NCBI GenBank assembly: GCA_015062635.1
Contig: SUUF01000084.1
Location: forward strand, 2,064 to 8,688
Length of the DNA: 6,625 nt
Source: Coriobacteriaceae bacterium
GTDB taxonomy: Bacteria; Actinomycetota; Coriobacteriia; Coriobacteriales; Eggerthellaceae
Direction of reading: 5' to 3'
The translations under genes were made by a program, and so were the position numbers. The notes beneath the pieces are model-generated. The model was not told the origin of the DNA and did no database searches. It saw only the letters and a program-made list of their open reading frames with translations. Positions within the stretch are counted from its first letter, which is position 1; each line of letters starts with the position of its first letter. Positions 1 to 4,655 of the stretch are shown here, piece by piece.

Positions 1-18
1 CGTGAATGGGCAAGACGC

Positions 19-50
19 CCGTCCCTCGCCGAGACCGGCAAGTCGGACGG
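19..50 (-). other. weak stem-loop downstream of the pyr operon's last visible gene
   Basis: CCGTCC (19-24) can pair with GGACGG (45-50), and inside it GCCG (28-31) pairs with CGGC (36-39). It lies about 30 nt past the stop of the small membrane-protein gene. No T-run follows on the minus strand, so it is not a canonical intrinsic terminator. It may be a processing or 3'-end structure, or chance in GC-rich DNA. Nothing else is recognisable in 1-78. No minus-strand ATG or GTG lies there, so whether the operon continues cannot be judged. Confidence 0.25.
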
Positions 51-78
51 CCAAATCGAAGAAACGCGAACTGTGCGG

Positions 79-300
79 TTATCCCGCGTACAGCCCCACA
101 AGCGTCAGCACGATGGCCGCCCCCGCAAACACCCCGAAGGCGAACAGGCACCCGCGGGTGCTGCACCCGCCGCCGTCATCGGGATCCGGGCCATCGCCGT
201 AATCCGGCCCGTCGCCGTAATAGTAGCGTCCCAGGGCATAATCCCGCCCCTCGAAATCGCCGGGGTCGGTTCCGTAGTTCGAAGGGTCGGGAAATGCCAT
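79..300 (-). CDS. small acidic single-pass membrane protein of unknown function, last visible gene of the pyr operon
   Basis: A 73-residue protein that I do not recognise. Residues 1-45 are hydrophilic, acidic and rich in Gly, Asp, Tyr and Pro, with a YGDGPD hexapeptide occurring twice in a row (about residues 28-39). In the DNA this is an 18-nt imperfect tandem repeat, TCGCCGTAAT recurring at 194 and 212. Residues 51-72 are a continuous hydrophobic stretch (start CLFAFGVFAG) that reads as one transmembrane helix ending at the C terminus, suggesting a tail-anchored topology with the acidic part probably cytoplasmic. Two cysteines (46 and 51) sit just before or at the membrane boundary. The start is ATG at 300-298 with a GGAG motif (315-312) 11 nt upstream, 20 nt after the pyrC stop, so it is probably co-transcribed with pyrC. 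There is no evidence of a pyrimidine role. It may be an unrelated housekeeping gene carried at the operon end. Confidence 0.7.
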   Translation of the reverse strand: MAFPDPSNYGTDPGDFEGRDYALGRYYYGDGPDYGDGPDPDDGGGCSTRGCLFAFGVFAGAAIVLTLVGLYAG

Positions 301-320
301 CGTCGCTCACGCTCCAGCCG

Positions 321-1616
321 CTATTCGGCCACCACGCCGTCGACGAGCACGGGCTTGCCGGCCACGAAGGTGTCGGTCGCCTTGCCCTTCAGGTGGAACC
401 CGATGAAACCGGAATTGTTCGACTTCGAATGGAAACAATCCTCGGTCACGTCCCATTCGATTTCGGGATCGAACACCGTGAGGTCGGCCACGCTGCCCGC
501 GGCGAGCTTCACCTCCGGCAGGTGCACGAGCTTGCGCGGGTTCACGCACATCAGCTCAATCATGCGGTTGTAGTCGATCTTGCCCGGCCCCACGAGGAAG
601 GTCAGGATGCTCGCGAGCGACGTCTCGATGCCGATCATGCCGAACGGCGCGAGCTCGAACTCGCGTTCCTTCTCGTAAGCCGCATGCGGCGCATGGTCGG
701 TCACGATGATATCGACCGTTCCGTCAATGACGCCGGCGATGATGGCCTCGTTGTCGGCCTTCGTGCGCAGCGGCGGGTTCACCTTGTAGTTCGTGTCGTA
801 GCTTTCCTTGATGTAGTCCTCGTTCAGGAACATGTGGTGCGGCGTGACCTCGCACGTCACCTTCGCCCCGCGCGCCTTGCCGGCGCGCACGATGTCGAGC
901 GCGCGCCCCGTGGTGAGATGCTGGATGTGCGTATGGCACCCGGTGAGCTCGCCGATGCGGATGTCGCGGTCGACATGGACCTCCTCGCCTTGGCTCGGCC
1001 AGCCGGTGAGCCCGAGCCGCGTCGACACGACGCCTTCGTTCACCTGGCCCTTCCCCACCAAACCGGCATCCTGGCAATGCGACGACACCGGAATGTCGAA
1101 CTGCACGGCGTAATCCATCACGGTGCGCATCATGCCCGCGTCCTGCACGTTGCAGCCGTCGTCGGTGACCATCACGATGCCGTGGCGCACCATGTCGCCC
1201 ATTTCGGAAAGCGCCTGGCCCTTGCGGTCCTTCGTGCAGGCGCCCGACGGATGCACGTGCACGAAGCCCGCCTTCGCGGCCGCCTTCTTCACGAGCTCGA
1301 CGACGTCGGCGTTGTCGGTCTCGGGCGTGGTGTTGGGCATGCTCACGATGTCGGTGAAGCCGCCATAGGCGCTGGCGAGCGTGCCCGTGTACACGTCTTC
1401 CTTGTATTCCTGGCCGGGTTCGCGCAGGTGGACATGGCAATCCATGAGGCCGGGAATGAGGATGCGCCCCGAAAGGTCGCGCACCTCGCAGCCTGCCGCG
1501 TCGAGGTTCGGGCCGATCTCGGCGATGGTGCCGTCATCGGCGATCTTCACGTCGGCGACGGCGTCGAGCGCCACCTGCGGGTCGATAAGGCGGGCGCCTT
1601 TAAGCAGTAATGTCAT
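321..1616 (-). CDS. pyrC: dihydroorotase, type I (PyrC)
   Basis: Cyclises N-carbamoyl-L-aspartate to dihydroorotate, the third step of de novo UMP synthesis, in the cytoplasm; a metal-dependent amidohydrolase. The 431-residue length is typical of type I enzymes. Metal and catalytic residues are visible in order: H61 and H63 (DCHVHLREPG), D152/D153 (TDDG), H180 (SSHCQD), H233 (HIQH) and D307 (TDHAPH), at positions very close to those known for the Aquifex enzyme. The segments NTTPETD (95-101) and NPPLR (280-284) fit substrate binding. The usual HCED motif reads HCQD here; the metal-ligand His is kept. The start is ATG 1616-1614, preceded 8 nt upstream by a strong GGAGG within GGGAGGG. It lies inside the end of pyrB (17-nt overlap), which suggests translational coupling and balanced production with PyrB. 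No lysine needs to be carbamylated if the Aquifex-like Asp bridges the metal site; this is inference. Confidence 0.97.
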   Translation of the reverse strand: MTLLLKGARLIDPQVALDAVADVKIADDGTIAEIGPNLDAAGCEVRDLSGRILIPGLMDCHVHLREPGQEYKEDVYTGTLASAYGGFTDIVSMPNTTPETDNADVVELVKKAAAKAGFVHVHPSGACTKDRKGQALSEMGDMVRHGIVMVTDDGCNVQDAGMMRTVMDYAVQFDIPVSSHCQDAGLVGKGQVNEGVVSTRLGLTGWPSQGEEVHVDRDIRIGELTGCHTHIQHLTTGRALDIVRAGKARGAKVTCEVTPHHMFLNEDYIKESYDTNYKVNPPLRTKADNEAIIAGVIDGTVDIIVTDHAPHAAYEKEREFELAPFGMIGIETSLASILTFLVGPGKIDYNRMIELMCVNPRKLVHLPEVKLAAGSVADLTVFDPEIEWDVTEDCFHSKSNNSGFIGFHLKGKATDTFVAGKPVLVDGVVAE

Positions 1617-2541
1617 TTTCGTTCCCTCCCAAAAGCAGGTACAGCACGGACATGCGCACGCACAGGCCCGCATACACTTGATCGAGGATGACCGAACGTT
1701 CGGGGTGGTCGGCCATGTAGCTGTCGAGCTCGACGCCGCGGTTGATGGGACCCGGATGGCAGATGATGGCATCGGGCCGCATGAGCGCATCGCGCTCGCG
1801 CGTGAGGCCGAAGAGCATGTTGTATTCACGCAGGCTCGGGAACGGCGCGCCCTCGAGGCGCTCCATCTGCACGCGCAGCATGTACACGACGTCGAGCTCG
1901 GGCAATGCGGCATCGAGGTCGGCGGTCACGGCATCGGCGCCCAACACGTCGGGACGGGCCGGAAGCAGCGTCTGCGGCGCGATGAGCGTCACGTGGGCGC
2001 CGAGGATCTTCAGCGCCGGCACGAGCGATCCGCACACGCGCGAGTGGGCGATGTCGCCGACGATGCCCACGCGCAACCCATCGAAGCCGCCCTTGCGGCG
2101 CCAGATGGTGTACAGGTCGAGCAGCGCCTGCGTGGGATGCTGGTGCTTGCCGTCGCCGGCGTCGATGACGCAGGCATCCGTGTACTTCGCCACCTGGTAT
2201 GGCGCGCCGGCGTGGCTCGAGCGCACGACGTAGCAGTCGACCTTCATCGCGTTGAGCGTGAGGATCGTGTCCTTCAGGCTCTCGCCCTTCACGGTGGAGC
2301 TGGTCGAGCCGCCCATGTTCATCGTGTCGCACGAAAGGCGCTTCTCGGCGAGCTCGAACGAGCCACGCGTGCGGGTGGACGGCTCGAAGAACATGTTCAC
2401 CACGGTGCGGCCGCGCAGGGCGGGAACCTTCTTGATGCGCCGCTCGTTAACCTCCTCGAACATCACGGCCGTCTGCAGTATCTGCATGAAATCGTCGTAG
2501 GTGAGGTCGGTCGTGCGCAACAGGTGCTTCTTGGACAGCAT
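1600..2541 (-). CDS. pyrB: aspartate carbamoyltransferase catalytic chain (PyrB)
   Basis: Condenses carbamoyl phosphate with L-aspartate to carbamoyl aspartate, the committed second step of pyrimidine synthesis. The 313-residue protein carries the family's landmarks: the carbamoyl-phosphate loop FFEPSTRTRGSFE (STRTR at 55-59), the mobile-loop region around K86 (STVKGESL), HPTQALLD (135-142), the second-domain GDIAHSRV (162-169), LRVQMER (222-228) and HPGPINRG (262-269). No regulatory chain gene (pyrI) is seen, so this is not the E. coli-type holoenzyme. A catalytic trimer or a complex with the adjacent type I PyrC (as known in Aquifex) is possible but not shown by sequence. The start is ATG 2541-2539, overlapping the pyrR TGA by one base (TGATG). 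An in-frame GTG directly upstream (2544-2542) would give one more residue and a 4-nt overlap. Upstream GGTGAG/GAGG can serve either, so the choice is uncertain by one codon. Confidence 0.97.
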   Translation of the reverse strand: MLSKKHLLRTTDLTYDDFMQILQTAVMFEEVNERRIKKVPALRGRTVVNMFFEPSTRTRGSFELAEKRLSCDTMNMGGSTSSTVKGESLKDTILTLNAMKVDCYVVRSSHAGAPYQVAKYTDACVIDAGDGKHQHPTQALLDLYTIWRRKGGFDGLRVGIVGDIAHSRVCGSLVPALKILGAHVTLIAPQTLLPARPDVLGADAVTADLDAALPELDVVYMLRVQMERLEGAPFPSLREYNMLFGLTRERDALMRPDAIICHPGPINRGVELDSYMADHPERSVILDQVYAGLCVRMSVLYLLLGGNENDITA

Positions 2542-3200
2542 CACGCCTCACCGCCTTCCGATGCAGCCGGACGCTTCGGCAGCTTCGGGAATTCCGGAAG
2601 CCTCGACGGCATCGCGGGCTTGTTCACCGGCTTGGCGCCCACATGTCCGCCGGGGGCCACATCGTAGATGCGCACGCAGGTCTCGCCGTCGGTTTCCTCG
2701 AGCAGCAGGTGAACGGCCTCGGTGTGCGAGCTCGGCACGTTCTTGCCCACGTAATCGGCGCGAATCGGCAGCTCGCGGTGCCCGCGGTCGACCAGCACGG
2801 CAAGCTGGACGGTGGCGGGGCGCCCGTAATCCATCACCGCATCGAGCGCGCAGCGAATCGTGCGGCCCGTGTACAGCACGTCGTCGACGAGCACGATGTC
2901 GACCCCATCCACCGAGAACGGCAGATGGCTGTTGTGGATATCGGGCGAGAGCGACACGGGCGTGTCGTCGCGGTAGAACGTGATGTCGAGCGAGCCGACG
3001 GGGACCTTCACCCCCTCGATCTCCTCGATGCGGCGGGCCAGCCGCCGGGCCAGCACATCGCCGCGGGTGACGATGCCCACGAGCGCGACGTTGTCGGCGC
3101 CATGGTTCGCCTCCAGAATCTGATGCGCGATGCGCGTGATGGAACGCTCGACGTCAGCGGCATCCATCACCTGGTTCTTCACCATTGCAGTGTCGGTCAT
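2541..3200 (-). CDS. pyrR: bifunctional pyr operon RNA-binding regulator / uracil phosphoribosyltransferase (PyrR), C-terminally extended
   Basis: PyrR binds a leader RNA hairpin when UMP is high and promotes termination; many members also make UMP from uracil and PRPP. The 219-residue protein has the PRTase fold marks: VGIVTRGDVLARRL (41-54), the segment SLDITFYRDD (70-79) characteristic of PyrR, the PRPP loop VLVDDVLYTGRTI (103-115) and LAVLVDRGHRELPIRADYVG (133-152). Usual PyrR proteins are about 180 residues. Here a roughly 35-residue tail (about 185-219) rich in Pro, Lys and Arg follows the conserved core. The start is ATG 3200-3198 with AAAGGGGAG close upstream. The next in-frame ATG (3185-3183) lacks a comparable site. 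It is first in the operon and sits directly behind its own presumed target leader, which fits autoregulation. Codon use matches the neighbours. Confidence 0.96.
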   Translation of the reverse strand: MTDTAMVKNQVMDAADVERSITRIAHQILEANHGADNVALVGIVTRGDVLARRLARRIEEIEGVKVPVGSLDITFYRDDTPVSLSPDIHNSHLPFSVDGVDIVLVDDVLYTGRTIRCALDAVMDYGRPATVQLAVLVDRGHRELPIRADYVGKNVPSSHTEAVHLLLEETDGETCVRIYDVAPGGHVGAKPVNKPAMPSRLPEFPKLPKRPAASEGGEA

Positions 3201-3239
3201 GCACTCCCCTTTCGACGCGGGGGCATGTACAGCGACGGC

Positions 3240-3271
3240 CCGGTTGCAAAAGAAAAAGCCCTCGCAACCGG
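3240..3271 (-). other. perfect 8-bp inverted repeat overlapping the pyrR attenuator
   Basis: CCGGTTGC and GCAACCGG (3264-3271 and 3240-3247) are perfect complements with a 16-nt spacer that contains the terminator's 3' arm and U-rich tract. This stem and the terminator stem at 3248-3283 cannot form together because one's arm lies in the other's loop. Its second arm is transcribed after the U-tract, so it could only matter in transcripts that have already read through, perhaps as a structure near the pyrR ribosome binding site. The structure is directly visible; its role is inferred. Confidence 0.45.
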
Positions 3272-3283
3272 ACAAAGGCTTCT
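3248..3283 (-). terminator. intrinsic terminator in the pyrR leader (attenuator)
   Basis: Read on the minus strand, AGAAGCC (3283-3277) can pair with the start of GGCTTTTTCTTTT (3260-3248) across a 16-nt loop, including one G-U pair. The pyrimidine tract of nine T's and one C follows the stem. It ends 47 nt before the pyrR ATG. This is the expected place for the regulated terminator of a PyrR-controlled operon. The stem is short (about 4-7 bp, part of it using the U-tract), so termination may be conditional rather than complete. The 5' arm is also the target of the antiterminator pairing noted at 3267-3279. Confidence 0.6.
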
Positions 3284-3294
3284 CGTGCATATGC

Positions 3295-3322
3295 GCATGC
3301 CGCCCCGCTGGGCGCCGCATGC
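3295..3322 (-). other. strong hairpin between the two halves of the pyrR leader switch
   Basis: GCATGC arms at 3295-3300 and 3317-3322, with an inner CGCCC/GGGCG stem and an AGCG loop, give about 11 bp interrupted by a two-base bulge. In the leader RNA it lies between the PyrR-binding hairpin and the terminator. It would bring the two distant antiterminator strands close together, or could act as a pause hairpin. The structure is visible; the function is inferred. Confidence 0.45.
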
Positions 3323-3333
3323 TCGGTATGTTC

Positions 3334-3366
3334 GCCTTGTCGGTATCTCTGTACCGCCCTTAAAGG
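3334..3366 (-). promoter_or_regulatory. predicted PyrR-binding RNA hairpin (anti-antiterminator)
   Basis: The minus-strand RNA has CGGTA-CAGAGA-TACCG (3356-3341), a perfect 5-bp stem closed around the hexaloop CAGAGA. This matches the CNGNGA loop known for Bacillus PyrR binding sites. Below an asymmetric purine-rich bulge, CCTT (3366-3363) can pair with AAGG (3338-3335), giving the bulged stem-loop shape expected of these sites. One deviation is an A-U loop-closing pair where Bacillus sites have C-G. It begins a few bases after the predicted transcription start and lies 130-170 nt upstream of pyrR. The family of the downstream gene makes this assignment strong. Confidence 0.75.
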
Positions 3367-3376
3367 ACCTGTCGGC

Positions 3377-3382
3377 ATTATA
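3377..3382 (-). promoter_or_regulatory. -10 element of the pyr operon promoter
   Basis: A perfect TATAAT on the minus strand, with an A at 3370 as the likely start of transcription. This gives a leader of about 170 nt that begins right at the PyrR-binding stem. No good -35 hexamer is visible at 16-18 nt spacing; that stretch is an alternating GC run (about 3391-3405). TTGCAC occurs only 2 nt upstream of the -10, too close to serve as a -35. Confidence 0.55.
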
Positions 3383-3493
3383 GCGTGCAAACGCGCGCGC
3401 CGCGCATTCGCCACCAAACAACCTCAGTCGCCGCGCGGCGGGGATGCAGCCGATTGATAGCGCATAATCGTCTCGCGCACTATCCAATAGAAT

Positions 3494-3526
3494 ATACCAA
3501 TCGATAGCTGCTGGTATTTAATACCA
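3494..3526. promoter_or_regulatory. palindromic ATACCA/TGGTAT operator-like cluster upstream of the first degV gene
   Basis: TGGTATTTAATACCA (3512-3526) is a perfect 15-bp palindrome with 7-nt arms and one central base. Another ATACCA lies at 3494-3499, forming a second inverted pair with TGGTAT at 3512-3517, and GGTATA recurs at 3543-3548, overlapping the presumed -10. The region is clearly more AT-rich than the flanking genes. It looks like a binding site for a dimeric transcription factor controlling the downstream degV gene. The factor is not identifiable from this window. Confidence 0.4.
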
Positions 3527-3544
3527 TTACCATCGGTTTTCAGG

Positions 3545-3550
3545 TATAGT
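3545..3550 (+). promoter_or_regulatory. possible -10 element for the first degV gene
   Basis: TATAGT is a fair match to TATAAT and sits 37 nt before the ATG. No convincing -35 is found at 16-18 nt; that position falls on the palindrome's right arm (TACCAT at 3522-3527), so activation by a bound factor is conceivable. The rest of the 387-nt gap between pyrR and degV holds an imperfect dyad (TTGATAGCGC at 3454-3463 against GCGCACTATCCAA at 3475-3487) and no open reading frame I would support. Confidence 0.35.
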
Positions 3551-3587
3551 TAATCCATTAATTAAGGACGCATAGATTGGAATCGCA

Positions 3588-4472
3588 ATGCCCAACTGCA
3601 ATCTCATCGTCGACTCCTGCAGCGACATCCCTGTCGAGTTCATACAGAAAGAGGGCATCACCCTCCTCAAGTTCCCCTACTTCTTCGGCGAGCAGGAATT
3701 CCGCGACGACCTGTTCCAGGCCACGAGCGCGAAGGAATTCTACGACCGCATGCGCGCCGGCGAGTTCCCCACGACCGCGCAGCTGCCGCTGGTGGAGCTC
3801 ATCGACACGTTCACGCGCGTGGCGAAAAGCGGCGTGCCGACGGTGTACCTGGCGTTTTCGTCGGGCCTTTCCAAGACCTTCGAGGTCGCCCAGATGGCCG
3901 CCGACCAAGTACGGGCCAAGCACCCCGAGATGGAGCTGTACCTGGTCGACTCGCTCACCTGCGCCGCCGGCGAGAGCCTGTTCCTCTACGAGGGCATCCG
4001 CCAGTGGGAAGCCGGCCTTTCGGCCAAGGAGCTCGCCGATTGGGCCATGGAAGCACGCTGGAAGGTGAACATGTACTTCACCGTCGACTCGCTCGATTGG
4101 CTCGCCCATGGCGGGCGCATGCCGAGCGGCGTGGCCTTCGTGGGCAGCAAGCTCAACCTCAAGCCCATCATGTGCATCGGCAAGGACGGTGCCGTGTCGG
4201 TTTCGGGCGCGACGCGCGGCCGCAAGAAGTCGCTCGCGAAACTGCGCGACATCTACGAGGAGAAACATGACCCCGACAGCCCGTACCAGCAGGTGTTCTG
4301 CCAGGGCGGCGACTGCATCGAGGAATCGGACGGCGTGCTTGCCGAACTGCGCGCCGCGCACCCCGGCCTCGAGTGCTACGGCGGACAGACCGGTCCCACC
4401 ATCGGCACCCACGGCGGCCCCGGCGTCGTGCTGCTGGCATTCTGGGGCCCCGACCGCCGCACGATGAAATAG
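3588..4472 (+). CDS. DegV family (FakB-like) fatty-acid-binding protein, first tandem copy
   Basis: DegV/FakB proteins hold a fatty acid and present it to the kinase FakA for acyl-phosphate formation, feeding exogenous fatty acids into phospholipids; they are cytoplasmic. This 294-residue protein has the family features in order: N-terminal VDSCSD (8-13), FPTTAQLP (60-67, counterpart of the usual T-S-Q-P loop), SSGLSKTFE (91-99), VDS (120-122), GGRMPS (175-180), LKP (191-193) and THGGPGVVLLAFWG (274-287). The conserved Thr, Ser and His in these loops are known in FakB to contact the fatty-acid carboxylate. Length is normal. The ATG start aligns exactly with the paralogue downstream. Its ribosome site is weak: GGA 6 nt upstream, while a good AAGGA (3564-3568) is 19 nt away. 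No FakA gene is present here. Symbol left blank because DegV subgroups cannot be separated by eye. Confidence 0.93.
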   Translation: MPNCNLIVDSCSDIPVEFIQKEGITLLKFPYFFGEQEFRDDLFQATSAKEFYDRMRAGEFPTTAQLPLVELIDTFTRVAKSGVPTVYLAFSSGLSKTFEVAQMAADQVRAKHPEMELYLVDSLTCAAGESLFLYEGIRQWEAGLSAKELADWAMEARWKVNMYFTVDSLDWLAHGGRMPSGVAFVGSKLNLKPIMCIGKDGAVSVSGATRGRKKSLAKLRDIYEEKHDPDSPYQQVFCQGGDCIEESDGVLAELRAAHPGLECYGGQTGPTIGTHGGPGVVLLAFWGPDRRTMK

Positions 4473-4483
4473 CCCACCCCCCT

Positions 4484-4526
4484 GCGCCGCCCGCACCCCC
4501 GCAACCCGGGAGACTGCGGGCGGCGC
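4484..4526 (+). terminator. 12-bp GC-rich hairpin after the first degV gene
   Basis: GCGCCGCCCGCA (4484-4495) pairs perfectly with TGCGGGCGGCGC (4515-4526) over a 19-nt loop, starting 11 nt after the stop. No T-run follows directly; the first T-rich stretch (TCTTTTC) is about 18 nt later. It may be a U-tract-poor terminator, a stabiliser of the 3' end of the degV message, or a partial terminator allowing some read-through into the second copy. The rest of the 183-nt gap has no promoter I would trust. Confidence 0.5.
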
Positions 4527-4655
4527 GATTCGAGCAGTTATGGTCTTTTCGCATCAGCCACGTATCGCCTGGTAAACAAATTGGAGTCAAAGAACCGCAT
4601 TACGCGTGCGGCGATGTAGTATGGCGCGAACATGACCATCGACATAAGGATACCC

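Noticed and set aside
8..20. GGGC-AAGAC-GCCC mini-hairpin at the window's left end
   Set aside because: Only four pairs and no T-run; expected by chance in GC-rich DNA.
6..1610. 534-codon open frame on the plus strand opposite pyrC
   Set aside because: It is the complement of pyrC codons (His/Val/Arg-rich), with no domain motif. pyrC is certain on the other strand.
1600..1616. pyrB/pyrC overlap as a possible frameshift or fused PyrB-PyrC polypeptide
   Set aside because: Both proteins have complete, normal termini, and pyrC has its own strong ribosome binding site inside pyrB, so this is ordinary operon overlap.
1381..2667. 428-codon plus-strand frame opposite pyrB and pyrC
   Set aside because: Crosses two genes with overlapping ends and has low-complexity Arg/His/Ala composition; no start signal.
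3185..3487. Small open frames on both strands in the pyrR leader
   Set aside because: They overlap the RNA hairpins and terminator. None has a good ribosome site or recognisable protein features; an attenuating leader peptide is not needed for PyrR control.
3558..4496. 312-codon minus-strand frame opposite the first degV gene
   Set aside because: Same antisense artefact; a very similar frame lies opposite the degV paralogue because the genes are paralogous, not because the frame is coding.
4632..4655. Longer N terminus for the second DegV protein from ATG 4632
   Set aside because: No ribosome binding site before it, and the extra eight residues have no counterpart in the paralogue. AAGGA is placed correctly for 4656.
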